Source: Deltaproteobacteria bacterium (GTDB taxonomy: Bacteria; Myxococcota; JADLHZ01). Taken from it: 64,000 nt of DNA. The stretch is taken from the NCBI GenBank assembly GCA_020848545.1, contig JADLHZ010000007.1:62001-126000 (forward strand). Direction: 5' to 3'. This document shows positions 50,621 to 60,322 of this stretch, in pieces; the first letter of the stretch is position 1, and the number at the start of each line of letters is the position of its first letter. The notes under the pieces are model-generated. The model made no database searches and was not told where the DNA came from. It worked only from the letters and a program-made list of their open reading frames with translations. The position numbers were made by a program, and so were the translations under genes.

Positions 50621-53329
50621 CTACGGCTTCGCGGTCGACGCCGCCTTGATCCCCGCCTTGTCGAAGTCGCCCGCGCGGACGCTGACGAAGGCGTCGTGCG
50701 ACAGCCGCTTCTTCAGCGCTTCGACGACGGTCTTCGCGTCGAGCGCTTTCACCTTCGCCTCGAGGTCGGCGTCGAACGCAAAGGTGCGGCCGAGGTAGAG
50801 CTGGCCCGTCAGCTGGTGCACGAGCCCGTTGTCTTGCGAGCGCGACACGTGGCGGCCTTCGAGCAAGCCGGACTTCGCGGCACGGAGCTCTTCATCGGTG
50901 AAGCCGTCCTTCAGCGCGCGCTCGAGCTCTTCTTTGACGCCCTGCTCGATCTTGCCGAGGTTCTCCGGCGCGTAGATCGCGTAGATCGAGAACGATCCGT
51001 TGCTGTCGATGTTGCCGGCGCGCAAGCTGCTGCCGACCCCGTAGCTCGTGCCTTCCCTCTGGCGCAGGCGCGTGGCGAGCCGCGAGTTCAAAAAGCCGCC
51101 GCCCAAGATGTAGTTGCCGAGCATCAGCGCCGGATAGTCCGCGTCCTGATCCTTCAGCTCGAGCGTCGTGCCGGCGAGGTACATCGCGTTCGCTTTGTCG
51201 TCCGCCTGCAGCTTCATCGCGACCGGCGCAATCTTGCGGAACGGCGTGGCGATGCGCTCGTACTTCGTCTTCGCCTTCCAGCCGCTGAACGTACGCGTCA
51301 CGAACGCGTCGACGACCGGCTGCTCGAAGTCGCCGACGACCGCCATGTCCACGCGCTCCGTGCCGTACATGTCCTTGTAGAACGCCGCGAGGTCCGCGAC
51401 CTTCACCTTGTTGAGCTCGACGACGGCTTCGTCGCTGTCGAACACATAATAAGGATGTCCCTTCGGCCACGGGTTCAGCTGCTTGCCGAAGGCGATGCTG
51501 GCCAACGCCTGCGGCTGCTTCCTTTGCTCCTCGAAGCCGGCGAGCTGCGCCTTCTGCAGCACGTCGAACTCCTTCGGGTCGAACGACGGCTCGCGCAGCA
51601 CCTCCGTCAACAGCTCGAGCGTCGCTTGCAAGCTCTTCTTCTCGACCTCGATCGACACGATGCAGCGCGTGGCGTCGCCGCCGATGCTCACTTGCGCCTT
51701 CAGCTTGTCGAACGCGTCCTTCAGCTGCTCGCGCGTGTGCTTCTTCGTCCCACGCAAGAGCATGCTCGGCACGAGCGAGCCGGCGAAGTCCTTGCCGATC
51801 AGCGCCTTCTCGTTGCCGAGGTTCATGGTGAACGCCATGAACACGAGCTCTGCCCGCGTCTTCTTCGGGAGCAACGCGAGGCGCACGCCGTTCTTCTCGG
51901 TGCGCGTCGTGCGCTTGTCGATGTTCGCGGGCGAGGCGTCGAACGCTTCGCCGGCAGCGACCGCGGCTTCGCCCTTGTAGCTCTTCACGAGATCATCGAG
52001 GCCCTGCGCTTCCGGGATCTCGACGCGGTCCGGCTTCTCGGTCGGGATGAACACGCCGCTCGTCCGGTTCGTGGCTTTCAAGTACGAAGCCGCCACGCGA
52101 TCGACGTCTTCCTTCTTCACGTTCTTCAGACGATCGCGATGGATGAAGTAGAGCCGCCAATCGCCCATCGCGGCCCACTCGGAGAGCTGCAGCGCCAGGC
52201 GCTCGGAGACGTTGCGCGTCTGGTCGATGCTCTTCAGCAATTCGCTCCTGGCGCGGTCGACCTCCTCGTCGGAGAAGGCTTTCTTCGGCGACTCTTCGAC
52301 GGTCTTCACCAAGAGATCGCGCGCGGCCTCGACCGACTGCTCCTTGCGCACCTCGGCGGTGAAGATGAGCGCGCCCGGCTCCTTCAACTGAAAGTCGAAG
52401 CCGGCGACGCTGACGGCCTTCTTCCCCTCGACCAGGCTTTTGTACAGTCGGCCCGACGGCGTCGCGCCGAGCGCACGCGAGAGCACGTCGACGGCGGCGA
52501 AGTCCGGGTGCCAGCCGGCCGGCACGTGGTACGCGACGGCCACGCCTTGCACGTCGCCGGTGCGCCGGAGTGTGACCGTGCGCTCGCCGTCTTGGGTCGG
52601 CTCACGCGTGTACGTTTGATACAACACGCGCGCCGGCTTCGGGATCTTCGCGAAGGTCTCGTTGACGAGCTCGAGCACTTTCTTTTCGTCGAAGCGGCCG
52701 GCGACGATCAGCATCGCGTTGTCCGGCTGGTAGTAGCGCTTGTAGAAGGCCTGGAGGCGCTCGATCGGCACCTTCTCGATGTCGCTGCGCGCGCCGATCG
52801 TGGAGGCGCCGTAGTTGTGCCAGAGGAACGCGCTCGACAGCACGCGCTGGATCAAGATGCCTTTGCTGTTGTTCTCGCCCGCTTCGAACTCGTTGCGAAC
52901 GACGGTCATCTCGCTGTCGAGATCCTTCTTCGCGATGTGGCTGTTGACCATGCGATCGGCTTCGAAGCGCAAGGCCCACTCGACGTTCTCGGGCGAGGCG
53001 GGAAACGTCTCGTAATAATTCGTGCGGTCGAGCCAGGTGGTGCCGTTCGCGCGTGCGCCGCGTTCAGTCAGGGCCTTCGGCACGTCAGGCGTCTTCGGCG
53101 TGCCCTTGAAGAGCAAGTGCTCGAGCAAGTGCGCCATGCCCGTCTCGCCGTAGTCTTCGTGGCGGGAGCCGACGAAGTACGTGACGTTCACTGTCACCGT
53201 CGGCTTCGAGTCGTCGACGAAGGTGAGCACCTTCATGCCGTTCGGCAAGGTGTAGGCGTTGATGCCTTCGACGCTGGTGTCGAGCGCGGGAGCAGCCGTC
53301 ATTGCAAGAGCGAGGAGAAGTACGTGCAT
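50621..53329 (-). CDS. Secreted M16 family zinc peptidase, two-domain
   Basis: A 902-aa protein with signal peptide MHVLLLALAMTAAPALD. The first M16 domain has the inverted zinc motif HLLEH (His67, Glu70, His71) and the distal Glu in VVRNEFEAGEN about 70 residues later, so it is probably active. The second M16 domain (about 460-870) lacks HxxEH and would be the structural half, as in pitrilysin-like proteins and mitochondrial processing peptidases. Predicted to act in the periplasm or outside. It is divergent from the TPR membrane gene, with 101 bp between them. Confidence 0.9.
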   Translation of the reverse strand: MHVLLLALAMTAAPALDTSVEGINAYTLPNGMKVLTFVDDSKPTVTVNVTYFVGSRHEDYGETGMAHLLEHLLFKGTPKTPDVPKALTERGARANGTTWLDRTNYYETFPASPENVEWALRFEADRMVNSHIAKKDLDSEMTVVRNEFEAGENNSKGILIQRVLSSAFLWHNYGASTIGARSDIEKVPIERLQAFYKRYYQPDNAMLIVAGRFDEKKVLELVNETFAKIPKPARVLYQTYTREPTQDGERTVTLRRTGDVQGVAVAYHVPAGWHPDFAAVDVLSRALGATPSGRLYKSLVEGKKAVSVAGFDFQLKEPGALIFTAEVRKEQSVEAARDLLVKTVEESPKKAFSDEEVDRARSELLKSIDQTRNVSERLALQLSEWAAMGDWRLYFIHRDRLKNVKKEDVDRVAASYLKATNRTSGVFIPTEKPDRVEIPEAQGLDDLVKSYKGEAAVAAGEAFDASPANIDKRTTRTEKNGVRLALLPKKTRAELVFMAFTMNLGNEKALIGKDFAGSLVPSMLLRGTKKHTREQLKDAFDKLKAQVSIGGDATRCIVSIEVEKKSLQATLELLTEVLREPSFDPKEFDVLQKAQLAGFEEQRKQPQALASIAFGKQLNPWPKGHPYYVFDSDEAVVELNKVKVADLAAFYKDMYGTERVDMAVVGDFEQPVVDAFVTRTFSGWKAKTKYERIATPFRKIAPVAMKLQADDKANAMYLAGTTLELKDQDADYPALMLGNYILGGGFLNSRLATRLRQREGTSYGVGSSLRAGNIDSNGSFSIYAIYAPENLGKIEQGVKEELERALKDGFTDEELRAAKSGLLEGRHVSRSQDNGLVHQLTGQLYLGRTFAFDADLEAKVKALDAKTVVEALKKRLSHDAFVSVRAGDFDKAGIKAASTAKP

Positions 53330-53430
53330 AGGGCCAGCGTGTCTAGCCGAGATGCGGGTCCCGATCGAGTGCGTGAAATGTAGGTGCGCGTCATGGTTCT
53401 GTAGCGCGTGCTCGTGTAGGATTTCGCGCG

Positions 53431-55440
53431 ATGATCCTCCTCGCTCTCTCGTTCGCCATCGCGGCCGACCAGTCTTTGAACCTCGGCGACGTGCTCGTCA
53501 CCTGCGACGCCGCTTACGTGATCGAAACGCGCGCCGGCATCGTCGTCCGCCGCGTGCCACTGCCGGCGAAGTGCCTGAGCCTCGAAGCGAGGGACGGCGG
53601 CTACGCGGTGAGCTACGGCGACAGCGACAGCACGCCCGCGTGGAGCGATACGATCTCGCGCAAGATCGGCGACTCGCTGCCGGCGCGCTTCGTCTTGGCT
53701 CCCGTCGGCGCGCAGTACGCGAAGAAGAAAGCCGAAGCCGTGGTCAGCGACGCCGCCAAGGTGCCGGGCGCAAAGATCTCGGCGCTCCTCGCGGCGGCCG
53801 GCGCGCGCGATCCGACGAACCCGTGGCTCGACGTGTTGCGCGGCAAGGCGCTCTTGCAAGAGGGCGACAAAGACGCCGCGGCGCAAGCGTTTCGCGAGGC
53901 GCTCGCGCACCCGGCAGAGTACGACTTCGAGCTCCTGCGCCTGAGCCGCGAGCTCGAGCTACACGATCAAGCGCTCTCGGATCAGGCCTTCGATCGCGGC
54001 ATGCGCTACCTGCGCCACCATGGCTACGAGCCGGAGCTGATGATGTCGCTGCTCGGCGGCGCCATCTACCTCGGCAAGCCTGGCGAGATCGCGCCCGAGA
54101 ACGAGGCCGCGTGGCACACGAAGAACGCCGCGCACTGGCTCGACTTCGCGCCGCGCAGCGAAGGCATCGCCCCCTACTTCGCCTGGCTCAGCAAGCACGG
54201 CGACGCAGCGCTGCAGCCGCTCTACAAAGACGCCTATCGCCGCGCCGAGCCGGTTTCGTTCATGGGACCGTTGCCGTGGCAGTCGCGGCACGGTGGCCTC
54301 CTCATCAACGCGTGCATCGGCGGCGCGACCTTTCTCTTGCTGATGGCGATCGCGCGCGTGTTTCAGCGACGCGAACGTACGCCGCCCGCGCCAGGCAAGT
54401 TGCCGCTCGCGAAGTGGACGCGCGCCGAGATCGCCGGTCTCTTCGCCGGCGCCGTGCTCGTGACTGCGGCGCTCGTCGAAGGCGCGCGGGGCGTGGCGCT
54501 CATCGGCGAGAGCGCCAACGTCCCCTTCGAGCTCGCGATGGGTCAGCTCGATCACCCGGTGGCGCTGCGCACGCTGCGCGACGTGCGATCGAACAACGCG
54601 TCCTTGCGCTTCTTGGGCCTCGGCCTGCTCATGGCCGGGCGCTACGACGAGGCCGAGAAGACACTGGCGAAGTCAGCGGGCGCCGACGCCGAGAACAACC
54701 GCGGCGTCGCGCGCTTGCTCGCGGGCGACAAGACGGCCGCCGAGCAACACTTCGAAGCCGCGCGCGCGAAGGACCCTTCGTCGCCCGCGATCTACAACTT
54801 GGCGCGCGTGCGCGGCACCCCGCTACTCCCGGCCGAAGCGGGCGACATGCGCGCCTTTCGCTTCTCGCGCGCCGCCCACTACGATCTTCCGTACTTACTC
54901 GCGGTGCCGAGCGAGGCCGACTACATCGACTTCTTCGAAGCGCGTATCCAGAAGCGCGGAGAGAAGGCGTCGCCGTTCGCGGTCATCGCGCTCCTCAGCA
55001 GCCTCGGCGTGCTCGCGGGCGTGCTCGAGAACGTGCCGATGTTCGTGGTCGTCGTGGGCATCCTCTTCGCGCTGCTCGTCGTCCTCGCCCTCGTTCGCGC
55101 GTTCTTCGCTGCGGCGGCGATCGAAGAAGCGCCGTCGCGCCGTGCGCTCATCGCAAACCTGATCGCCCCGGGCGCAGCCCTCGGTTACGGCGCGACCTCC
55201 GGCGTCGTCGCCGCCCTGACGGGGTTCTTCGCCTTCTGCACCTTCGTGCTCATCTCGACGGGCGGAGTTTCGGCGGACATGCTCGCCGCGATCGCCACGC
55301 CGAGCTACAGCGCCTTCTTCGTGCACCTGGAGCCGCCGGCGAACCCGTTGCGCTTCGCGTGGCTCTGCCTCGCGCTCATCTACTTGGCGAACGCGGCGTT
55401 CGTGATCTACCGGCGCGGCGCTACGGGCCGAACGGCTTGA
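53431..55440 (+). CDS. Membrane protein with TPR-like repeats, 669 aa
   Basis: ATG 53431 starts a signal peptide (MILLALSFAIAADQS). A periplasmic N-terminal part (20-290) contains a TPR-like unit (about 125-165). Then come transmembrane segments (about 292-310 and 333-350), a second TPR-like part (about 375-470) and four or five more hydrophobic helices towards the C-terminus (about 515-535, 540-570, 590-620, 640-660). No family is recognised. Its end overlaps the convergent TonB receptor gene by 20 bp. Confidence 0.75.
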   Translation: MILLALSFAIAADQSLNLGDVLVTCDAAYVIETRAGIVVRRVPLPAKCLSLEARDGGYAVSYGDSDSTPAWSDTISRKIGDSLPARFVLAPVGAQYAKKKAEAVVSDAAKVPGAKISALLAAAGARDPTNPWLDVLRGKALLQEGDKDAAAQAFREALAHPAEYDFELLRLSRELELHDQALSDQAFDRGMRYLRHHGYEPELMMSLLGGAIYLGKPGEIAPENEAAWHTKNAAHWLDFAPRSEGIAPYFAWLSKHGDAALQPLYKDAYRRAEPVSFMGPLPWQSRHGGLLINACIGGATFLLLMAIARVFQRRERTPPAPGKLPLAKWTRAEIAGLFAGAVLVTAALVEGARGVALIGESANVPFELAMGQLDHPVALRTLRDVRSNNASLRFLGLGLLMAGRYDEAEKTLAKSAGADAENNRGVARLLAGDKTAAEQHFEAARAKDPSSPAIYNLARVRGTPLLPAEAGDMRAFRFSRAAHYDLPYLLAVPSEADYIDFFEARIQKRGEKASPFAVIALLSSLGVLAGVLENVPMFVVVVGILFALLVVLALVRAFFAAAAIEEAPSRRALIANLIAPGAALGYGATSGVVAALTGFFAFCTFVLISTGGVSADMLAAIATPSYSAFFVHLEPPANPLRFAWLCLALIYLANAAFVIYRRGATGRTA

Positions 55441-57487
55441 GCTCGAGCGTGAGCCACAGGCGCGGGCCGTTGCGCTCGCCGGTCGTCGCGTCGCCCGAGT
55501 AGATCGGCCGGCCGGGGATCAACGAACGGAAGAAGCGGACATCGAAGAGGTTCATGGCCGAGAGCGCGATCGTGAAGCGGCCGGCGGCGTCGATGGTGTA
55601 CGCCGCGCGCGCGTTCATGAACACGCGTCCCGGGATGTTGACGATGGCGAGCGAGAGGTCCTGCTCGGGCTGATCGTGGAAGTAGAGCTGCGCCGAGCCG
55701 ACGAAGCGCCCCACGCGAAGCTCCGCACCGGCGCCGGCGTAGTGCATCACGTCGGCCGGAACGAAGGTGTAGTTGGCGAACAAGCGGAGCGCGTCGTGGG
55801 GCTTCAGCTCGATGCGCGCGACGGCGCCGGGGATCCAGAAGTACGCGAGGTTCTTGAAGTAGAAAGGATACTTGTAGCGCCCGCCGCCTGGCGCGCGGTA
55901 GAGCGCGCGGCCTTCGTCCGTCGTGAAGACGTCGCTGTCGTAGCGCTCGAAGATCGGCGCGATGTTGTTCACCGTGTGCGCGACGAACGCCTCGAGGCGC
56001 GCGGTCGCCCACCCGATCTGCCCGAGCCACGCGAGCGAGAAGTTGTGGATCACCTCGTTCTTCAACGCCGGGTTGCCGACGATGACGGGATAGCCGTCGG
56101 CCGAGAGGAACGCCGCCAAACGCTCGACCATCTGCGCCGAGCGAAACGCGGTCGCGTAGTCGACGCGCAGCGAGTGGCGATCGTTGATCAGCCACGCGAT
56201 CGACGCGCGCGGCGACGCCGTGACGCCGGTGGAGTCGTTGATCCGATGCGTGAGATCCACGCGCACGCCGGCGGTGAGGATCAACGGCTTCACCGGCCGG
56301 AAGGTGTCCTCGGCAAAGACGCCGAAGAGCATCTGGTGCGGCGGGCCCTGCAACGCAAAGGTCGCGTCGACGACGGAGAAGCGGAGCTGCGCGCCCACCG
56401 TCAGCTCGTTGTTACGAAAGCTCGGCAGGGCATAGACCGCGCGCAGCTCCGGCGCCGTGATGCGCATCGCGTACGACGTGAGCGCGATGCCGGCGAACGC
56501 TTGGCGCAGGACGACCCGAAAGTGCCTCACCGACGCGTTGATGAGCAGCCGATCATCGGCGCCCGCGAGCCTCTCGCGCTCGGCGAGCAAGTTCACCGAG
56601 TAGTCCTCTTGATCCGTGCGGCCACCGTCGCCGAGCTCGTAGATGCTGCGCTTGGCCGCGACGTCGAGCTGCGCGCGCAGCTCCCACGCACCGGCGCTTT
56701 GACGGATGTCCAGCGTGCCGGCCACTTTGCGCCCGGGCTCCTGCAAGATGAGGCCGGAGTCGTTCTGGTAGCCGAAGCTCGGCAGGTACATGCCGGTGAC
56801 CGAGAGCCGCAGACCGCCCTTGCCCCACCCTTGATCGTAGCTCACATACGCGCTGGCCAAAGGCGCGAGCGCCAAAGGCCCGGTCGAGCTCGCCGGTGAT
56901 CCGGTGGCGAAGCCGCCGTCGACCGCGAAGGTGAGCTTCGTGCCTTGGCGCCGCGGCTTCTTTCGCTGCACCGAGATGACTCCGAACATCGCGTTCGGAC
57001 CGTAGAGCGTCGACGCCGGACCGTTGACCAGCTCGACGCGCTCGATGTCGCGCAGCGTGAGCATCTTGCGATCGAAGAACGCACCCGACGCGTCGGCCGT
57101 CAACGAGCGGCCGTCGAGCACGACGAGCGAGTGCATGTCGGGCACGCTGTTCAAGAGCCGCATGTTCGCCTCGTTCTGACTGAGGCTGAGCTCGCGCGGC
57201 ACCATGCCCGGCAAGGTGCGCAGGACGTCATAGAGATCGAGCCCCGGCACGGCGCCGAGCGTCGCTTGATCGAGCACCCAGTTCGATCCCGGCGCCTCGC
57301 GCAGCGCGACGACGCGGCCGCTCATGCTGGCGATGCCCACGCGCTCTTGCTCTTCGAAGATCGAGAAGAGATCGTCGGCGCCGGCGAGCGCGTCGTCTGT
57401 CGCGTCGTTTGGCGCTTGCGCGGCGGGTGACGACGCGGGTGCATCGCCGAGGAGCATCACAACGAGGACGAGCGCGACGTTGGGCAT
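55421..57487 (-). CDS. TonB-dependent outer-membrane receptor
   Basis: A 688-aa protein with signal peptide (MPNVALVLVVMLLGDAPA). The plug domain (about 70-175) shows LPGMVPRELSL, VLDGRSL, IERVELVNGPASTLYGPNAM, the usual RGP-like block before the barrel. The rest is beta-barrel. It ends ELKPFGP, without the common terminal Phe. Substrate unknown (siderophore, vitamin or glycan). It starts 4 bp after the stop of the REC-EAL gene, so both are in one operon and import may be tied to cyclic-di-GMP signalling. Confidence 0.9.
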   Translation of the reverse strand: MPNVALVLVVMLLGDAPASSPAAQAPNDATDDALAGADDLFSIFEEQERVGIASMSGRVVALREAPGSNWVLDQATLGAVPGLDLYDVLRTLPGMVPRELSLSQNEANMRLLNSVPDMHSLVVLDGRSLTADASGAFFDRKMLTLRDIERVELVNGPASTLYGPNAMFGVISVQRKKPRRQGTKLTFAVDGGFATGSPASSTGPLALAPLASAYVSYDQGWGKGGLRLSVTGMYLPSFGYQNDSGLILQEPGRKVAGTLDIRQSAGAWELRAQLDVAAKRSIYELGDGGRTDQEDYSVNLLAERERLAGADDRLLINASVRHFRVVLRQAFAGIALTSYAMRITAPELRAVYALPSFRNNELTVGAQLRFSVVDATFALQGPPHQMLFGVFAEDTFRPVKPLILTAGVRVDLTHRINDSTGVTASPRASIAWLINDRHSLRVDYATAFRSAQMVERLAAFLSADGYPVIVGNPALKNEVIHNFSLAWLGQIGWATARLEAFVAHTVNNIAPIFERYDSDVFTTDEGRALYRAPGGGRYKYPFYFKNLAYFWIPGAVARIELKPHDALRLFANYTFVPADVMHYAGAGAELRVGRFVGSAQLYFHDQPEQDLSLAIVNIPGRVFMNARAAYTIDAAGRFTIALSAMNLFDVRFFRSLIPGRPIYSGDATTGERNGPRLWLTLELKPFGP

Positions 57488-57491
57488 CGGA

Positions 57492-58649
57492 TCAGAAGGT
57501 CGGCGTCACGAACGGCAGCGCGGGTTTCGCGAACAAGTAGCCCTGTAAGAGATCGCAACCAAGCCGCACGACGACGTCGCGCTCGGCGCCAGTCTCGATG
57601 CCTTCGGCGACGAGCGCGATATTCATCTCACCGCAGAGCCGGGCCATCGACTCGACGAGCTTCTGCTTGGTCTCCGAGCGCTCGATGTCGCGCACGAGCA
57701 GCATGTCGAGCTTGACCACCTCGGGCTCGAAGAGCGTGAAAGACGACAGCCCGGCGTAGCCGGCGCCGAGATCGTCGACCGCCATGCGATAACCTTGCTT
57801 CCTCAGCTCGGCCACGCGCGCCTGGATGTCGGTACACTCGTGCAGCGACGCGCGCTCGGTGAGCTCGAGCACGATCTGCGAGGCGTACGGGCGAAGCGGC
57901 GCGTCTTTGGCGTAGAGCTCTTCGTCGAGCAGATCGCGCAGGTGCAAGTTGACGAAGATCAGCGCCGCCGGCGCGCCGATCTTGATGTTCTGCGCGATCG
58001 CCTTGCGGATGCAGCGGCCGAGATCGTGCAGGCGATCCAAGCGCTCGGCGGCGTCGAGCAGCGCGCCCGGGTGCGGCACCGTGGGCTCCTTCGTCCGCAC
58101 CAGCGCTTCGTAGGCATGGCAACGGCGGTCCTTCCACGCGATGATCGGCTGGTACGCCATGTACAGCGTCTCGAGCGCGGAGGTGAAGCGCGACTCGAGG
58201 CTCGCGCGATCGCCGAGCGATCGGTTCTCGAGCTCGAGCGTGGCGAGCGCCTGGCGTTTGATCAGCGCGATCTGATGCAGGCGGCACGCTTGCGCGATCG
58301 TCTGCATGAGCACCGCGTTCTCACACGGCTTCGACAGGTAGCGGTAGGCGCCGTGCTCGATCGCGCGCAGCGCCGTCGGCAACCCGGGCTCGCCGGTCAG
58401 CAGGATCACCGGCACGTCGAGGTCGTGCTGCCGCACCTCTTGTAACAGCCCGAGGCCGTCGAGGCGCGGCATCGAGATGTCGCTGACGACGACGTCGAAG
58501 CTGCCGTTCTTCAGCGCGTCGATCGCCGCCAAGCCGTCGGGCACCGGAGTCACTTCGTAGCCCGACACCTGGATCACCCGCGTGAACGTGCGCAGCACGT
58601 CAGGGTCATCGTCGGCGAGCAGGACCTTACCCTTGGAATTCGCGGCCAT
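57492..58649 (-). CDS. Response regulator with EAL cyclic-di-GMP phosphodiesterase domain
   Basis: A 385-aa protein. Receiver domain 1-125 with the acidic pocket LADDDPD, phospho-acceptor Asp57 (VVVSDISMP), Thr in LLTGEPG and Lys in YLSKP. EAL domain about 155-385 with YEALVR, FVNLH, LELTER, VDDLGAG, KLDML, AEGIET and QGYLFAKP. All the metal- and substrate-binding residues I can check are present, so it probably hydrolyses c-di-GMP. No histidine kinase is adjacent; a partner must be elsewhere. Confidence 0.92.
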   Translation of the reverse strand: MAANSKGKVLLADDDPDVLRTFTRVIQVSGYEVTPVPDGLAAIDALKNGSFDVVVSDISMPRLDGLGLLQEVRQHDLDVPVILLTGEPGLPTALRAIEHGAYRYLSKPCENAVLMQTIAQACRLHQIALIKRQALATLELENRSLGDRASLESRFTSALETLYMAYQPIIAWKDRRCHAYEALVRTKEPTVPHPGALLDAAERLDRLHDLGRCIRKAIAQNIKIGAPAALIFVNLHLRDLLDEELYAKDAPLRPYASQIVLELTERASLHECTDIQARVAELRKQGYRMAVDDLGAGYAGLSSFTLFEPEVVKLDMLLVRDIERSETKQKLVESMARLCGEMNIALVAEGIETGAERDVVVRLGCDLLQGYLFAKPALPFVTPTF

Positions 58650-58725
58650 TGGCAGAAACGATAGCCCACATCCCGGGGGGGGACCAGTGTAAGGAGCACG
58701 GACAAGATCGTGCCAGTGAACGCTC

Positions 58726-60222
58726 TCAGACGCTCAGCGTCTTCGTACTGCCCTGAAAGTTCGCGAGCCCCATCCCGAGCATGCCGCTGATCGTGAACAA
58801 CAGATCGCTCATGTCGCCGTTGTTCGCGACGAAGAAGTTCCCCGGCTTCGTGCCGAGCGCCTTGCCGCCGCCGAGGACGAGCGGAAAACCGAAGTTCCCG
58901 CCGTTGTGGTTGCCGTCGGTGATGCCGTGGCCGCAGTTCTCGAGCGCGAGGCCGACGTTGTCCATCACGAGGTGACAGCCGTTGCACGCCGGCGACGCCA
59001 CGTGCTGGTTCAGGCGATCACGGATCGACTGCGCACCCGACTGCGGATCGAGCGGCGGCACGTCCATCGGCGGCGGCGGCGGCGACATGCACATCACGCG
59101 CTGCACGACCCAGAAGCCGCGCCGCACCGGGTGCGTCACGTCGGGCGCACCGGCGGTCACGGTCAACACGCTCGCCTGCGTCCCGATGCCCATGCGCTTT
59201 TGGCCCGCGAGCGACACGCGCTGAAACGACGCGGGATCCGTCGCCGGGAAAGTGACGCCGTAGAGATCGGCCAGGCGCTTGTTGACGAACGAGTAGTCGC
59301 CGCGCACGACCTCGATGAACGAGCGCTCGCTCTGCAAGAGGTCCTGCAGGAAGAGATCAGTCTCTTGGAGCATCGCCAAGCGCAGCGCGTCGTCGACGCC
59401 GGCGATGCTCGAAGACTCCAAGTTGCCGAGGCCGGCCCACTCGCGCGCGAGCGTCTTGGCGAAGCGCACCGCCTTCACGTCTTGCAGCATGCGCTTCACT
59501 TCTGCTCCGAGGCCGTTCGGCGTCGACAGCGCGCCGCTCGCCGCCGCTGCGAGCAACGCCTCGTCGGGCATCGTCTGCCAGAGGAAGTACGCGAGACGAG
59601 ACGCGAGCGTGTAGTCGTCGATCAGCGCCGGATCGAGCGCGCTCGGCTCGCTGGCGACGAAGAGGAAGCGCGGGCTCATCAGGGCGGCCACGATCGCGTC
59701 GTGCAGACCCTCGTCGAAGGTCGCGCCGGCGCTGAAGGCGGCCATCAGCTGCGCGTGCTCGGCGCTGCCCGCCGCGATCGGCCTGCGATACGCGCGGGTC
59801 GCGAAGGCCGCGAGCGCGTCGCTGGCACATGCCTGGCCAGCAGCGCCGCTCGCGCACGGGGCGATCTGCGCATAGGCGCCGCCCGCCGTGCCCTTCGACG
59901 CGATCACCGCGGTCGCGAGGTCGTCGGCGGCGGTCAACGCGCGCGCCACCCAGTCCTGGCTGACGCTCAGCGCGGTCGAGTCGTTCTTGTATCCCGACTC
60001 GCCGACCGACGAACGTGGAAAGTTGTCGCCGGGACGCGCGTTCGTGAACAGCAAGTCCTGCACGGTGTTCGTGTATTCGTCGTTGGTCAGGCGGTGAATC
60101 GGCGTCTGCTTCGTCGCCATGGCGCCGCTCACTCGCTGGTTGGAGTTCGGCGCGGGCGTGACGAAGCGGCCTTCGCAGGCGGCGACGAGGAGCAGCGATG
60201 CGAGCGCGATGCGGTGCGGCAA
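58726..60222 (-). CDS. DUF1592/DUF1588-type lipoprotein with a CxxCH motif
   Basis: A 498-aa protein. I choose TTG 60222 because AGAGG lies upstream and it gives a clean lipoprotein signal (MPHRIALASLLLVAACEGRF, Cys17); GTG 60255 would bury it. Domain pieces: DUF1587/1595-like start (PIHRLTNDEYTNTVQDLL), DUF1592 (ASRLAYFLWQTMPDEALL), DUF1588 with CNGCH (about 410; DVPPLDPQ before it) and a DUF1585-like end. CNGCH fits covalent c-type haem attachment. These mosaic proteins are numerous in planctomycetes and myxobacteria and have no established function. Confidence 0.8.
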   Translation of the reverse strand: MPHRIALASLLLVAACEGRFVTPAPNSNQRVSGAMATKQTPIHRLTNDEYTNTVQDLLFTNARPGDNFPRSSVGESGYKNDSTALSVSQDWVARALTAADDLATAVIASKGTAGGAYAQIAPCASGAAGQACASDALAAFATRAYRRPIAAGSAEHAQLMAAFSAGATFDEGLHDAIVAALMSPRFLFVASEPSALDPALIDDYTLASRLAYFLWQTMPDEALLAAAASGALSTPNGLGAEVKRMLQDVKAVRFAKTLAREWAGLGNLESSSIAGVDDALRLAMLQETDLFLQDLLQSERSFIEVVRGDYSFVNKRLADLYGVTFPATDPASFQRVSLAGQKRMGIGTQASVLTVTAGAPDVTHPVRRGFWVVQRVMCMSPPPPPMDVPPLDPQSGAQSIRDRLNQHVASPACNGCHLVMDNVGLALENCGHGITDGNHNGGNFGFPLVLGGGKALGTKPGNFFVANNGDMSDLLFTISGMLGMGLANFQGSTKTLSV

Positions 60223-60322
60223 ATGCGGACCTCTCAGAACGGCCGGAGGCGGCACATAAGCTTACCCGCGACGAAAGATGAAGCGAGAAGTTGCCGGCCT
60301 GGCCGAGGGGCGTGGTGTTGGT

